23,402 nt of DNA from Strigomonas culicis (Eukaryota > Euglenozoa > Kinetoplastea > Trypanosomatida > Trypanosomatidae). Shown piece by piece: positions 10,391 through 20,285 of the stretch. The notes under the pieces were generated by a model. It was given only the letters and a program-made list of their open reading frames with translations. It was not told the DNA's origin and did no database searches. The translations under genes and the position numbers were made by a program. Every line of letters begins with the position of its first letter. The stretch's first letter is position 1. Where the stretch lies: the NCBI GenBank assembly GCA_000482145.1, contig AUXH01000287.1:1-23402 (forward strand), in the 5' to 3' direction.

Positions 10391-10678
10391 CTTCTGCTGC
10401 TGTAAAACGTACCAAATCATCTGTTCGTTGGGAGTCGCACCGGGGTTTGCCTGACTGGACGCCTGCTGCTGTAGCCGCTGCAGTTGCTCCAGCTGCTGCG
10501 GTGACAAGTTCACTTGTTTAGATTGTTGTTGTTGTTGCTGCTGCTGCTGTTGTTGCTGTTTTTGCTTTGCCAAGTTCAGTGCATTCTGGAGCACCGCCGT
10601 AACATCGTTATTATTATTATTGTTATTATTATTATTGTTATCTTCTGGTTTGGGGTTTGGAGAGACGTGAGGCAGCAT
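8567..10678 (-). CDS. NOT2: CCR4-NOT complex subunit NOT2 with long Q/N-rich N-terminus
   Basis: 703 residues, ATG to TAG. CCR4-NOT is the main cytoplasmic deadenylase complex; NOT2 pairs with a NOT3/5 subunit and docks on NOT1. The NOT2/3/5 C-terminal domain spans about 450-670. EYGLAALMKVL matches the segment that precedes the NOT box in NOT2. Next come the GFEFQMLGL and LLYPTVSTLF strands, VLPEYKLPESY, SEDTLFYIFYSMPRDVLHLAAA and DRGWRYDTRRQQWFRY, the most diagnostic block, and finally KFTVFVPKQWKI. The NOT3/5 N-terminal coiled coil is absent; instead residues 1-430 are poly-Asn, poly-Gln and poly-Ala. This is why I call NOT2 rather than NOT3/5. The protein ends in a poly-Ala run. The Q-rich extension is far longer than a minimal NOT2 and may promote condensates. 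Confidence 0.88.
10334..10403 (-). repeat. CAA/CAG run coding poly-Gln in NOT2
   Basis: Nearly pure Gln codons, alternating blocks of CAA and CAG with one Lys codon, form the longest poly-Gln tract of the protein. The mixed codons suggest selection for glutamine or an old, impure expansion. Several shorter Gln tracts lie at about 9505-9640, 9800-9890, 10125-10250 and 10525-10565. Confidence 0.9.
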
Positions 10679-11604
10679 CTCTTTTTTTTTTTTGTGTGTT
10701 TTAGTTTATCTTGATTTATATATATACTACTTTTATGATAAGAACAATAATAAATAGATCTAACGTGTTGTATTTGAACTATAAACAGAACAACAAAAAA
10801 AGAAGAACTGAAAAAAACTATAGTGAGTGTACGAACGAGAGTGAGATAGTGGGAAGCGTACTAATCAAATGAAAGGCAACAAACAAACAAAACAAATCAA
10901 CAAAAGGCGAGGGTGTTTATTACTTACGGTAACATCTATACTCCAAATTGTTTTAGTTTACATTTTAAAAAGCCCAACATAGTTTTTTTTTTGTGTGTGT
11001 TCTTCTAACATATTCTAACATATAAATGTATATGTATATGTATATAAATATATATATATATATGTAAAGATTATATATAAAAAAAGGATCATAATGAGAA
11101 TAGTACAGAGATTTGATAATAAAAGTAAAAAAAAAAGAAAGCAAAGTGAAGTAGTCAAAACGAAGAACAAGAATACACCTCATGCACTCATACATATATT
11201 TATAGGATTTGTTTTTGTGTTGCTGGAAATAATCAATCATGCTCACGCAAAAGAAAGAGAGTAATCATCAAAAAAAAAAAAAACGAACATATCATCACAA
11301 AGAAAAAAAAACGATCCATTGCATTTTTTTGTAGTTATTTGTTATCACTAATAACATGATAAACTATTGCTGTTTTTTTCTATTTTTTTTTTTTTTGAGT
11401 TAAAAAAAACAACAACTAAACAAAAAGAAGTATAATACAATAACAACGAAGATGGAACAGTAATCGTACAGAAAAAAAAAAAAACAAAGCAAACAAGAGA
11501 AATACGAAAATATGAATACATGTAGAAATAGAATTGTAAAAAAAAAAAGGGAAACTGTGTTAGTTAAAAGCAAACGAACAAACGAATATACATATATGTT
11601 CTAT
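10679..11604 (-). other. Spacer between the 1886-residue protein gene and NOT2
   Basis: Very AT-rich, with TA/TGTA repeats at about 11023-11065 and many A and T homopolymers. It should hold the 3' UTR of the large gene and the acceptor and leader of NOT2. Small open frames here are Lys/Asn/Tyr/Ile-rich and repeat-driven. No gene is seen. Confidence 0.65.
10779..10818 (-). promoter_or_regulatory. Candidate trans-splice acceptor of NOT2
   Basis: The coding strand has T-rich tracts and two acceptor-like AGs: TTTTTTTCAG at about 10817-10808 and TTTATAG ending at 10779. Using the second gives a 5' UTR of about 100 nt. Confidence 0.5.
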
Positions 11605-13222
11605 TTATTCTTCATCAAGATGCAGTTGCCGTGCGATGCTCCGCATCTGGCACTTTGGGTGCTCCGGCACGGCGGCAGGCGCCGGCTGCTGCTGCCCCGG
11701 CACCGCGCATTCGTTTGGCGTCGCCGCGCGATGCGGCGGCGGTGGTATCCGATCCACGGCAGGGCTTGGTGATGCTCGACGCGGAAGCACCGGCGACACA
11801 CCAAAGGACGAGGTGGAGACGCTGGAGGAGGAGGACGGTGTCATGCTGCCTGCCGGCGTCGGGTCGCCTGTTGTGGCGCGCGTGCTGCCCGCCGCGATGT
11901 GCTGCTGCAGGTACTGCAGCCGCTGTGTGTTGAGGCTCAGCGGCGGCGGCGGCGACGTTTGCAGCAGCGCGGCGAGGCGGCTGTCGCGGCGCCGCACCTC
12001 CCACTTCTTCTTCGGGTGGGTTTGTACCGCGTCGGACTCCGCCACGGCGCTCGGATCTGCCTTTTCGACATTACAATTATGATAATACTTATTAGTATTG
12101 TTGTTGTGGTTGTTGTTGTCTGTGGCGGAAAAAAAATAATCGGCAGGGTACTCTGAAATGGCAGTGTTCATGGCCATCTCTTGCGTCACGGTACGCATAT
12201 GGAGGTGTGCGCTCGCCGCCGCCGCCGCCGGTTGGCTGCCATAGTGCGAATTGTTCTTTTGAGACCGCATGAGCGACTGCGACGGATACCGTCGAAGGAC
12301 GAATAAACTATCCATATCTCTTTCTGCCTCCTCCTCTGTATGATGATGATCATTCGTATTGTTATTATTATTGCTCGAGGCCTTGGATGGATGGAGTTTG
12401 ACGTAGGCTGTCGGGGGCGCCGAGAGTATCACCACGCGACTGCTGTTATTATGATCCATGGACCGTTCAATGGGAGTGGATATGGTTTCTGGGGTCTGCG
12501 TTTTAGCGGTGTGCCGTTGCAGGGCCGAGGCAGACCGAGGCGACGCGACAGCGACAGCGGCAGCGGCAAACCTCTTCCTGGAGGTGAGCACCTGCTGCAC
12601 ATTGCTGGCGTTTTTGTGGATGAGATACAGCGACGCTAGATCCGACGCGCTCGCATACTCGGTGCTGAGCTGGCCCCCATGCTCGGTATCCCCTCCCAAG
12701 TGCGCGTAGGGCTGCAGCGGCGGCGGGGGCAGGGGGGAGGCCATGCGATAGTACGGGTAGAAGCTGGAAGAGTGACGGGACAGGCTCCTCCCATTATTAT
12801 TATTATTATTATTATTATTGTTATTATTGTTGTTGTTGTTAAACGCGTGCGGATGCATATTATTTGTTTGCGTTGGCGGGACCGCAAACAATTTCGCGGA
12901 GGAGTGCAGGGAGGGCGAGTTCTTGGAATCGTTCGTGCTGTCCCGATTCACTTGCGACTGGTGCTGCGGCGGCTGCGGCTGATGGGGCACCATCGCGGCG
13001 GTCGCTGTCGGTACCGCCACATAGAGCGACGACGCCGTCATGGGCGGCGACAGGATGAAGCTTCCACCGTTGCTGTACATGGTAGTGTAACTATTGTTGT
13101 TGTTGTTGTTGTTATCGTTGAAGTGGGGCTGGTACAAGGAGGTGGGGTCGGTCTGGGGCACCATCGCCGCCGCGCCGGCTGTGAACGGAAACGCTAACAA
13201 ACACGGCGTGCGCTGCGTCGCG

Positions 13223-13253
<31 letters not shown>

Positions 13254-16200
13254 CATCATTATTATTATTATCCTCTTTATGATTATCCGGATTCGGCTTC
13301 TGATTGGGGCCCCCGTTGCCGGCGCCTGCGTGCGGCTGCAGGTCGGAGAGGCTGAGGAGGCTCGCCGCGCTCTTCAGGGTCTCCATCGATGCGACGCTGC
13401 TGTGCGCGTCGGGCGTGGCGGCCCGCGGCGGCCCGCCGGCACTCGCCGGCGGGAGGCTGCTCTGCGACAGCGAGTGCTGCAGCCGCTGTCGCGCGCCCGG
13501 CGGGAAGGGCGGCACGGCGACGACACGCCGCGCGTTCGCCGGCGCCGCGCCGCCCAGGCTGCGCCGGCGCGCGAGCGCCTGGTGCGGCGGCTCCGCCCCA
13601 GACGGCAGCGACGAGACGGACGGGCTGTGGTGGGGCTTCCGGTCGGGCGGCGGCGACGCCGCACGCCGGCGGGGTGAGAGATAGAAGGGCTGAAGCGAGG
13701 CGGTGGACGAGAGCACGGTCGCCGCGAGGCTGGGGTCGTCGCGCAGGCTGCTGAGGTGCGCGCTGCGGTTCGCAAACGTCGGCGACGCGAAGAAGAGCGG
13801 CGCCACCGCCGCCGCGCCGCCGCCGCTCTCCGCCGCGGGCTGCGATGTGGATCGACGGCGGCGGCGGCGCAGCGGCAGCGGCAGCGCCGACCGCACGGCC
13901 GGCCGCGGGCTGCTCCGCGGCGTCGCGCCGCGGTGGTGGCGGCGGCCGGCCGCCGCCGCCTGCTGCCGGAGGAGGCGGCGCAGCGAGGCCGCCGGCTGCG
14001 TCGGTTCGCTCGCGCGCGGCCGCCACTCGCCGCGGAGGGTCCGCAGGACGTGGCGGCAGAAGATCGCCATGAAGCGCCTCTCGCGCGCACGCTCCGCCCT
14101 CTCCCTTTTCCGCTGCCGCCTCCGCGGCGCCGGCGGGGGAGGGGCCGCCGCCTTCTGCTTCGCCTGCAGCAGCAGGGCATCGCCGAGGAGGCGGTCGGCG
14201 CCCCTCGCCGTGCGCATGTCGATGTACCGCGTCTGGCCGCTCTCCAGCTGCAGGCACAGGAGCGCGTCGCCGATCCGGTTGGCCGCCGCCGCGCCGGGCG
14301 CCACCGCGTCGGACGACGCGGACGCGGAGACGCTGGTCGTGCGGTCGGTCGACGGCGACGAGAGCAGCAGCGAGGCCGAGGCGGACGGCACGTAGTACCA
14401 CTGCGAGGCGGCGTCCGCTGCATCGCCATCCGCATCCGCGGCGCCGCCCGTCGCCGTGCTCGCGCGGCGGCACTGGTGGCGTGAGACGACGCAGTAGTAC
14501 CGCTGCCACCGCGCGAGGGCCGGGACGGAGGCGCTTCTCGCGGGCGCCGCCGCGCCCCCCCCCGCCCCCCGCGCCGTCGCGCGGCACCGCACGGGTGCGC
14601 TCGCGGCGCGCCCGCCGCAGCGCGGCGTTCGGTGTCCGTCGTCGGCCGCCACAGAAGCGGGCAGCACCGCGAGTCGGTAGATCCTCGCACCACCCCGCTT
14701 CCGACGGGCACCATCCTCTGACAGAAGCGAGGCGTCGGGAGAAAAGAAGAAGGAAAATGCCTCGACCCCTTCCTCACCCCCCTCCCAGTCGGCCGCTCCC
14801 CGCCGCGAGGAGGCGCTGTTACCCGAACAGGAGAGTGTGGTGGCTGTCGTCGTGGACTTGAAAGAGAAGGAGGAGGCGATTAAACGATGGCGGGGATGGG
14901 TGCGCTTCTTCGTCGTCATCTGCTTTTTCCGATCCGTATGGGTGACGCGCGTGCCGCCTTCCGCCGCGGGGGCGCTCCCCCCCTCCTGCGACCGGCGGCG
15001 CCGCCGCCGCTCCGCTCGCGCCGCGTGCCGGTGCTGTCGCCGCGCGCGGCGCGCGGCGGCGGCCTGCTCCGTGGCGCAGACCGGACAGGCCACGTAGTAG
15101 TCGGAGAGGTGGAACCCGCCGCGGAAGGGCTCGCTGTCCGGAAAGCACTGCCCATCTACAATGTCGAAAAGCGCGTCGATCGGCGAGGCGCTCGAGGCCG
15201 GCGTCTCAACGGAGAGACCCTCATCGGCCGTCGGTGTGCCGGCGCCTGCCGGGGCCTCCGCCAGGCGCCATTCGGAGGGACCCCTCATCAACAAAACGGA
15301 GTCCGCCAGCGTGCGTGGCGGGCGGGCATCCGCGTGTGTGTCAGCAGCGGGCAGCGCCGCCTCCATCCGCCTTGTTGTCGTCAGCGCCTCGGTTGTGTGC
15401 CGACTGTGGCGCGGCCGCGGCTGGTGCCTGCGGTGGTACAGCCGCTCCAGCTTCTTGGACAGCAGCTGCAGCCCCTTCTCATCTAAGTCGGTGAAGTACA
15501 ACAAGGTCTCAATTTCGCGCGCGCCCGGCGACAGACGCAGCGACCGAGCGGATGCCGAGGACGGCGGCGACGGCGACGGGGATGGCGCGCCGGGCGGTGG
15601 GCGCCTGCAGTGGTGCTTCACCAAGTAACGGCCATAGGTCCGACCATTCCACGCATTCCGATAGCACAAAAAAGTCCCCTTCTGGTGCGGCTCCTTTTGG
15701 TCGACCTCATGCTGCTGCTGAGGATAATCTTCATCGTTGTTGTGGTTACGGCTGCCACGCACCGACCCGGATGCGGACGCCCAGAGACCTGTCGTGGCGA
15801 GCACCCTGCCAACCGGAAGCAGCAAGGGGTGACGATGGTAGTGATGACAGACCGCCCCATCGCACGCGGCGCCTGCCACGCCGTCCACCGCGTCCGCCGC
15901 GGCGGGCAGCTCGCCGAGGGAGGAGCCCACGTAGCTGTGCTCGGCGGAGGTCGGCGTGCCGGTCACGCACGCCCAGTAGTAGGAGTGGTCGCTCGCCGGC
16001 GACGTGCACCCCGCCGCCGCGTCGACGGCGGTGGTCGAGGGCGGCTGCGGCAGCGGCGAGGGGGCGCGTGACGCGAGTCGCTCCGCGTCGGGCGGCGCCT
16101 GCCGCTGCCGCTGCCGCTGCTGGCGCGCGTGCGGATGAAGGATGTACGGCGCGTACACATCGGTGAGACCTGGCAGCGCGGGCCCCCGCAGAGGGCGCGG

Positions 16201-17265
16201 CATCGCGGCGATGGGCGGCTCTGTGGCGGTTCGCACGTCATCCACGGCTACCGCATCCAGCGAGGCGGAGCCACTGATGGGCCCGGAGCGCTGCACCGTG
16301 CATGGGTGGTCATCGCTCCGCAGAAAGAAGCCGCCAAGAGATGATGCGGAATCTAAGGCGCTCGTCATCGGACGCATGCCCTCATTGGGATTCATCGTGG
16401 TATGATGGCTCACAGGATGACTACTGGGATGGTGGGCGATGGTGGCGACTGCGGCTGTGGTACCTGGTACATTGGTGTTGGACAAGAAGCCGGGGCTCTG
16501 CAAGTCCCACTGCTGCGTCGGTTGCTTCGTGAGGATACACCCACCGACGTGGTTAGGATGGCAGCTGTTCATGCTGCTGTTGCCGCCGTTGCGTGGGTCG
16601 TCGCCGCTCGCCGCAGGGCAGATCGCGGAAGGGTTGAGATGCAGCCCCGGCACATCTCCTTTTTTGTTCCCTCTTTCTTCTTCTTCATTATGTTGGTGCG
16701 CGTGCGTGTGGGACCCAATGTGCTGAGATGTGACAAATGAGAAGGTGGAAAGCGCAAAAATTGGCGACGATGGGCTCTGAAAGAGACTGGAATCCGCGGT
16801 CGCCTTCATCCTCTCCGCGTCACTGGAGCTGTTGAGGCTGCGATGATCCTCCACCCCTGCTCCTAGGCGCGTATCATGATGGCTATGGTGATCCTCCCTC
16901 CCCCCCTCCTCCTCATAGATGTTGCTGGACGAGGCGGTTGGGAGGGACGCGGGCCGCACTGCGTGATGCTCTGACTGCAGACTGGTACATGCTTGCAGCT
17001 GCAAAAAGGTACCACTGGGATTAGGATCACTACCATCGTTGCCTTGTGCACAGCCCTCCGCCGCGCCTGGCGTCAGCTGCCGCTGCGTGCCCGTCGTCCG
17101 GCGGTCTGCACGCCGACTGTCTCTCAAGCTGCCAGTCGGCACAATGGACGACGGCGACGCACGCGAGCTGGGTAGGTCCGCACAACTATTAAGACTGCCT
17201 TTCCGTAACGACAGTACCGGTGAGACACGAGAGGAAGTACCTAGCTGAGCTGTACGATCCAACAT
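11605..17265 (-). CDS. Very large, mostly disordered protein of unknown function (about 1886 residues)
   Basis: I do not recognise the family. The start is the first in-frame ATG, 17265. The open frame continues to a GTG at 17349, but that extension is coded by a TA repeat (YIYIYI) and lies in the leader. Most of the protein is Ser, Pro, Ala, Arg, Asn and His-rich and probably unstructured. Ordered islands stand out: near 538 (NGRTYGRYLVKHHC), near 597 (ETLLYFTDLDEKGLQLLSKK), near 695-735 (Asp/Phe-rich, with a CPVC motif), near 925 (RWQRYYCVVSRHQCRR), near 1000-1035 (LESGQTRYIDMRTARGADRL), near 1070 (RRFMAIFCRHVLRTL) and near 1535-1560 (ASDLASLYLIHKNASNVQQ). Pairs of these islands could be PH-like halves split by inserts, which is only a hypothesis. 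No membrane segment is convincing. The single uninterrupted frame argues against a pseudogene. Confidence 0.82.
12793..12840 (-). repeat. Asn codon run in the large protein
   Basis: Sixteen consecutive Asn codons, first AAC then AAT, followed in the protein by GRSLSRHSSS. It is the longest Asn tract of this gene. Confidence 0.9.
13224..13271 (-). repeat. AAT/GAT run in the large protein
   Basis: An AAT-codon tract interrupted by two GAT codons, read as Asn4-Asp2-Asn9. The interruptions suggest an older, impure expansion. Confidence 0.85.
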
Positions 17266-17335
17266 GACGACTAAGAATAAAAAAAATGTCACTAATATAT
17301 ATATATATATATAAACAAATTTACTTCCCTTTTGT

Positions 17336-17428
17336 CTTCGATCGACCACGTATTATACAAAGAACCACACAAAGACACGTACAAAAAAGAAGGAAAAACA
17401 AAAACAAAAAGCAAATATATATATACTG
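17336..17428 (-). promoter_or_regulatory. Proximal candidate trans-splice acceptor of the large gene
   Basis: The coding strand has T-rich sequence with no AG for about 90 nt, ending in CGAAG at 17337-17336. It gives a 5' UTR of about 70 nt, downstream of the GTG at 17349, so the longer frame would not be in the mRNA if this site is used. Confidence 0.45.
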
Positions 17429-17514
17429 AACACACACAAAAACAAAAAAACTTCAAGAGAAGTACTACAACAAAACTGTGATAACCAAAACAATCTTTTT
17501 TCTTCTTTGCTTCT

Positions 17515-17663
17515 CTACGGCGTTACCGTCGTTCGTGAAAGACACAACGTCCATACACACGCAAGCAAGACCAACGCCAGCAACGAGGAAAACAAAGAGA
17601 GAAACAGAGAAAAACACAGAGAGAGAGAGAGAGAGAGAGAGAGCGATGACGTGCGGTGCAGAG
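17515..17663 (-). promoter_or_regulatory. Distal candidate trans-splice acceptor with a long AG-free zone
   Basis: From 17663 down to 17517 the coding strand has no AG at all and contains a CT repeat followed by TCT/TTT-rich sequence. The first AG is at 17516-17515. It would give a leader of about 250 nt for the large gene. It competes with the proximal site at 17336. Confidence 0.5.
17621..17660 (-). repeat. 40-bp direct repeat, copy A (CT repeat plus 17-bp unique part)
   Basis: On the plus strand it is a 23-base GA repeat followed by CGATGACGTGCGGTGCA. It is identical over 40 bases to 18610-18649. The sequences beyond it on both sides are unrelated. It forms part of the pyrimidine tract upstream of the large gene. 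Confidence 0.9.
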
Positions 17664-17911
17664 ACTGACGGGGCCGCGCGGAGCGGAGAGGCCGCGGGGG
17701 GCAGCGCGCCGCCGCGCCGACGGACGACCGGCGTGCACACCAGCCCCCCGGACAGTGGAGAGCGCGGTGCGCGGTGACGGGAAAGTCACACCGTTTTGAA
17801 GAGCGAAGAACAGAGAAATACAGTCGAATGACATTCCTAATATAAAAACTGCGAAAAGGCGAATAGCATAAGCAAAGGGGCGGCGGGGCGCCGCCGTGCG
17901 CGTGGCGGCGG

Positions 17912-18502
17912 CTACTGGGCGGGCGGCGCCACCACCGCCACCTCGACGGTCGCGCTGTCGGCCGGCGGGTGTGCGGATGGGGCTGTGGCACCCCCGGTCA
18001 GCCACACCGCCCGCCCCAGCAGCGCCGCCGCCAGCACGACCGTGGCTGCCATGGCGGCGAACAGCCACGCCGCTGTGCCACTCTCCGGCATAGTGTCAAT
18101 GCAGAGACAGAGAAGCGGCCCAACTCCAAGAGTGACACAGTATGAAGTACAGAAGACCCATATTAAAGGTCTCCCCCATTGGGCGTCCTGCGCGTGGAGC
18201 GGTTGCTGTAGGCTCGCGTGGACCTCCGCCGTGGAGCCGCCGATAAGCAGGTGCTCCGAAGACCTAGGCATCGGCGACAGGAGTCGCCCGAAAAGCCAGA
18301 TCATTATCAGCGGAAAAAAGTAGAGTATAGTTATAAACATTATGACTAATTCATCCAAGTCAGCGGCGGCCAGGAAAAGAAAACTAAGTATCAGCGTCGC
18401 GAAAAGCAGCGCCACGCCACCGTAGAGGCAGCACACGAACTGCGTGGGGTGGCGGCGGAAGCGGTGCGGTCGAGTGTCTGCCACAACGCTGCTGGGGGCC
18501 AT
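17912..18502 (-). CDS. Four-transmembrane protein of unknown function (196 residues)
   Basis: Start is the ATG at 18502, TAG stop. The frame can be extended upstream to 18568, but that codon is TTG and the extension is Pro-rich leader sequence. Predicted membrane segments are about 21-46, 51-71, 111-135 and 143-168. The N-terminus is short and basic (HRFRRH). The loop between segments 2 and 3 (72-110) is polar. The C-tail (169-196) is rich in Ala, Pro and Val and has no charge cluster. There are several Cys residues in segments 1 and 3 (CC at 24-25; CLC at 132-134). No signature of a known transporter or enzyme is seen. It may be a lineage-specific trypanosomatid membrane protein; a role cannot be given. 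Confidence 0.78.
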   Translation of the reverse strand: MAPSSVVADTRPHRFRRHPTQFVCCLYGGVALLFATLILSFLFLAAADLDELVIMFITILYFFPLIMIWLFGRLLSPMPRSSEHLLIGGSTAEVHASLQQPLHAQDAQWGRPLIWVFCTSYCVTLGVGPLLCLCIDTMPESGTAAWLFAAMAATVVLAAALLGRAVWLTGGATAPSAHPPADSATVEVAVVAPPAQ

Positions 18503-18577
18503 GGCGCGCACAGACAGGGTAGCGCGGCGTAGGAGGTAAGAGGGGGTGGGTGGTGGGGAGGGGGGCAACGGCTAGCA

Positions 18578-18700
18578 CTAAAACGACAGAGGATGGACGG
18601 CCGGTGGACGAGAGAGAGAGAGAGAGAGAGAGCGATGACGTGCGGTGCACATACACGTCGACGTGTCAGAAATAGAAAAAAAAGAAAGGTGCAGGAGATG
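18578..18700 (-). promoter_or_regulatory. Candidate trans-splice acceptor of the four-TM protein gene
   Basis: The coding strand is AG-free for about 120 nt, contains the CT repeat of copy B and ends in TTTTAG at 18579-18578. The predicted 5' UTR is about 75 nt. A second AG follows six bases later. Confidence 0.6.
18610..18649 (-). repeat. 40-bp direct repeat, copy B (CT repeat plus 17-bp unique part)
   Basis: Exact match to 17621-17660, offset by 989 bases, same orientation. Here it lies about 30 bases upstream of the predicted acceptor of the four-TM gene. Confidence 0.9.
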
Positions 18701-18920
18701 GGCTCACGGAGGGTGTGAAAAGAGGGTGGTGGTGCAGTATGCAATCGCTGTGAACGCAGCGAGGGAGGCGCGTTCGTGTAGGTGCGCTGATGAATCGAAA
18801 TGGATCGCTACACAGATGGCGGATCGCCGCCTACGGGAGCGCGTAGGGGGGTAGCGCCCAGGCATCGTGGCGCTCGCGTGGGAGGCACGCCTCGCCTTCC
18901 GCTGGGAAGTATATGACCTG

Positions 18921-18951
18921 GGCACACACTCATATGATTTGGGTGTGTGCC
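18921..18951. other. Perfect 9-bp hairpin (GGCACACAC / GTGTGTGCC)
   Basis: Arms are 18921-18929 and 18943-18951 with a 13-base loop; a further G-T pair can be added at the base. It can form in RNA from either strand. It lies in the GC-richer part of the long spacer and could be a structured 3' UTR element of the LRR mRNA or part of a non-coding RNA. Confidence 0.7.
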
Positions 18952-20216
18952 TGTCGATGATCCTTGAAAGACGGAGCAGACCGCACACCGTTTATATAGT
19001 ACGAGAGAGGGAAGCTGAAGCGGTATGTGGATGTAGCTCAACACGGCTGTTTCCTATCGCTTTGATGGAAGTGTGGGTAAGAAAAAAAAAGGGAAAAACA
19101 AACAAGAGAGAACAATCCCGTACGTCCGTCAAAAAAACTTGGGCGGCGATCGGTGCGGGTGCGGCCACGAGGAGGCAAAGAGGCGAGTGCCGTTGCATCA
19201 GCATGTAGGTGCCGCATTCAGTAATCCCCTCTTTATGGTCGTCCTCATACAGCAGCATTCTTTTCACTCATCTTTTTTTTTTGTTCTCTTCCATTTTATA
19301 TGCAATGCAACTATTAAAGAGAGGTACTTAAAACACAAACGAGAAAGAGAGGAAGAGAAGTGCATGAATAACGATAAACCGCACACAGACAGTAATAGTA
19401 ACGTATGGTACGACAAACCTACATGTTTCCTTCTTCGCCACAGTCCTTTTGATATTTGTATGATTAAATAAAATGAAAAGGTAGAAACCACAATACTCCT
19501 CTATAAATACGTGCATTTCAATTGATAATAATGAAAAATAAAAATTAAAGAGAGAACAGTAAATTTCATTCCGCGTGAGTGTTTTCATGATTGATACATC
19601 ACAAGCGATAGAATATATTAAACTACCCAATTGTTATTTTTCTTATGTTTTCCGTATCAAGTTTACCATGAATTATTTTGCTAATCAGTACCTCATGCAA
19701 TGTGCGAGAAAGAGATCCTTTATCTCCTCAAATCCAAGGATTCCTGTCGCGGCAGGTTGCAGGGGTGAGTGGGATGGATTTTCGAAAGAAAGAACACTCT
19801 TTAAAGTACAGAAGAGGAGGACCAAGCGAGTGAGCAAACTCTTTTATCATGATGTACACATCACGATCGAGAACTAATCGTTCTCTTCTTTATTACACTC
19901 CTTGCTTACTCCGTAATTCCTTTTTCTCCGCTAGCTAACAAAAAAAAAAAATGAATTCAGATGGTTATTCTGATCGTCTACACTAGAAAAAAAAAACAGA
20001 ACAACAACAATAACAAAAGAACTGAAATGCTGTAGAATAAAAAAGAAAAAAAAAGAGAAAGGAAATAAAAGAAGAAAAAAGAAAAACCGAAGATTATTTG
20101 CTTATTCATTTCAGTTTCTCTGTTTTTTTTTTTTACTTCCTATAAGACTTTTTTCTTTTCCCTTTTTCCGTGTGCCTTTGTGTGCGTATTGTTGTTGTTG
20201 CTGCTGCTGTAATCTG

Positions 20217-20253
20217 TTAGCTTTCTTGGGCGATCAGGGTGCCGCCAACCAAA

Positions 20254-20285
<32 letters not shown>

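Larger units (their letters stand above)
17266..17911 (-). other. Spacer between the four-TM protein gene and the large gene
   Basis: It holds the 3' UTR of the four-TM gene, a GC-rich block at about 17645-17780, the CT tract of copy A, two acceptor candidates, a TA repeat at about 17295-17313 and the leader of the large gene. Open frames crossing the GC-rich block begin at GTG, not ATG, so I do not call a gene. Confidence 0.6.
18503..20216 (-). other. Longest spacer (about 1.7 kb), between the LRR gene and the four-TM gene
   Basis: Two halves differ. About 18640-19210 is GC-richer and of ordinary complexity, with the hairpin at 18921-18951 and only short, unconvincing frames. About 19260-20200 is AT-rich with A/T runs. 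A 100-codon plus-strand frame at 19575-19877 has AT-rich codons unlike the genes and no family resemblance. No tRNA or snoRNA signature could be confirmed. It may simply be a long 3' UTR of the LRR gene. Confidence 0.55.

Noticed and set aside
8567..10678. Identification as NOT3/NOT5 instead of NOT2
   Set aside because: The N-terminal coiled-coil domain of NOT3/5 is missing, and the segment before the NOT box (EYGLAALMKVL) fits NOT2 better. The family call is firm, the subunit call less so.
13283..14777. 434- and 467-codon minus-strand frames overlapping the large gene
   Set aside because: GC-rich DNA lacks stops in other frames. Both are Arg/Ala/Pro-rich shadows inside a continuous 1886-codon frame.
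17266..17349. N-terminal extension of the giant protein with a hydrophobic YIYIYILVTFFLFLVV stretch, looking like a signal anchor
   Set aside because: It begins at GTG and the YIYIYI is a translated TA repeat in the leader. The first ATG is at 17265.
17465..18068. Minus-strand frames with SLSLSLS and hydrophobic stretches in the spacer before the large gene
   Set aside because: They start at GTG, and the Ser-Leu repeats are the translated CT tract. A similar artefact appears at the other 40-bp copy.
18503..18568. Pro-rich N-terminal extension of the four-TM protein
   Set aside because: The first codon is TTG; no upstream ATG exists. The ATG at 18502 is preferred.
18770..19060. Possible tRNA or C/D snoRNA (GTAGCTCAAC near 19033, TGATGA near 18790)
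   Set aside because: No matching B box, acceptor stem, or correctly spaced D box was found.
19575..19877. 100-codon plus-strand frame in the long spacer
   Set aside because: AT-rich codons unlike the genes here, wrong strand for the unit, no recognisable domain.
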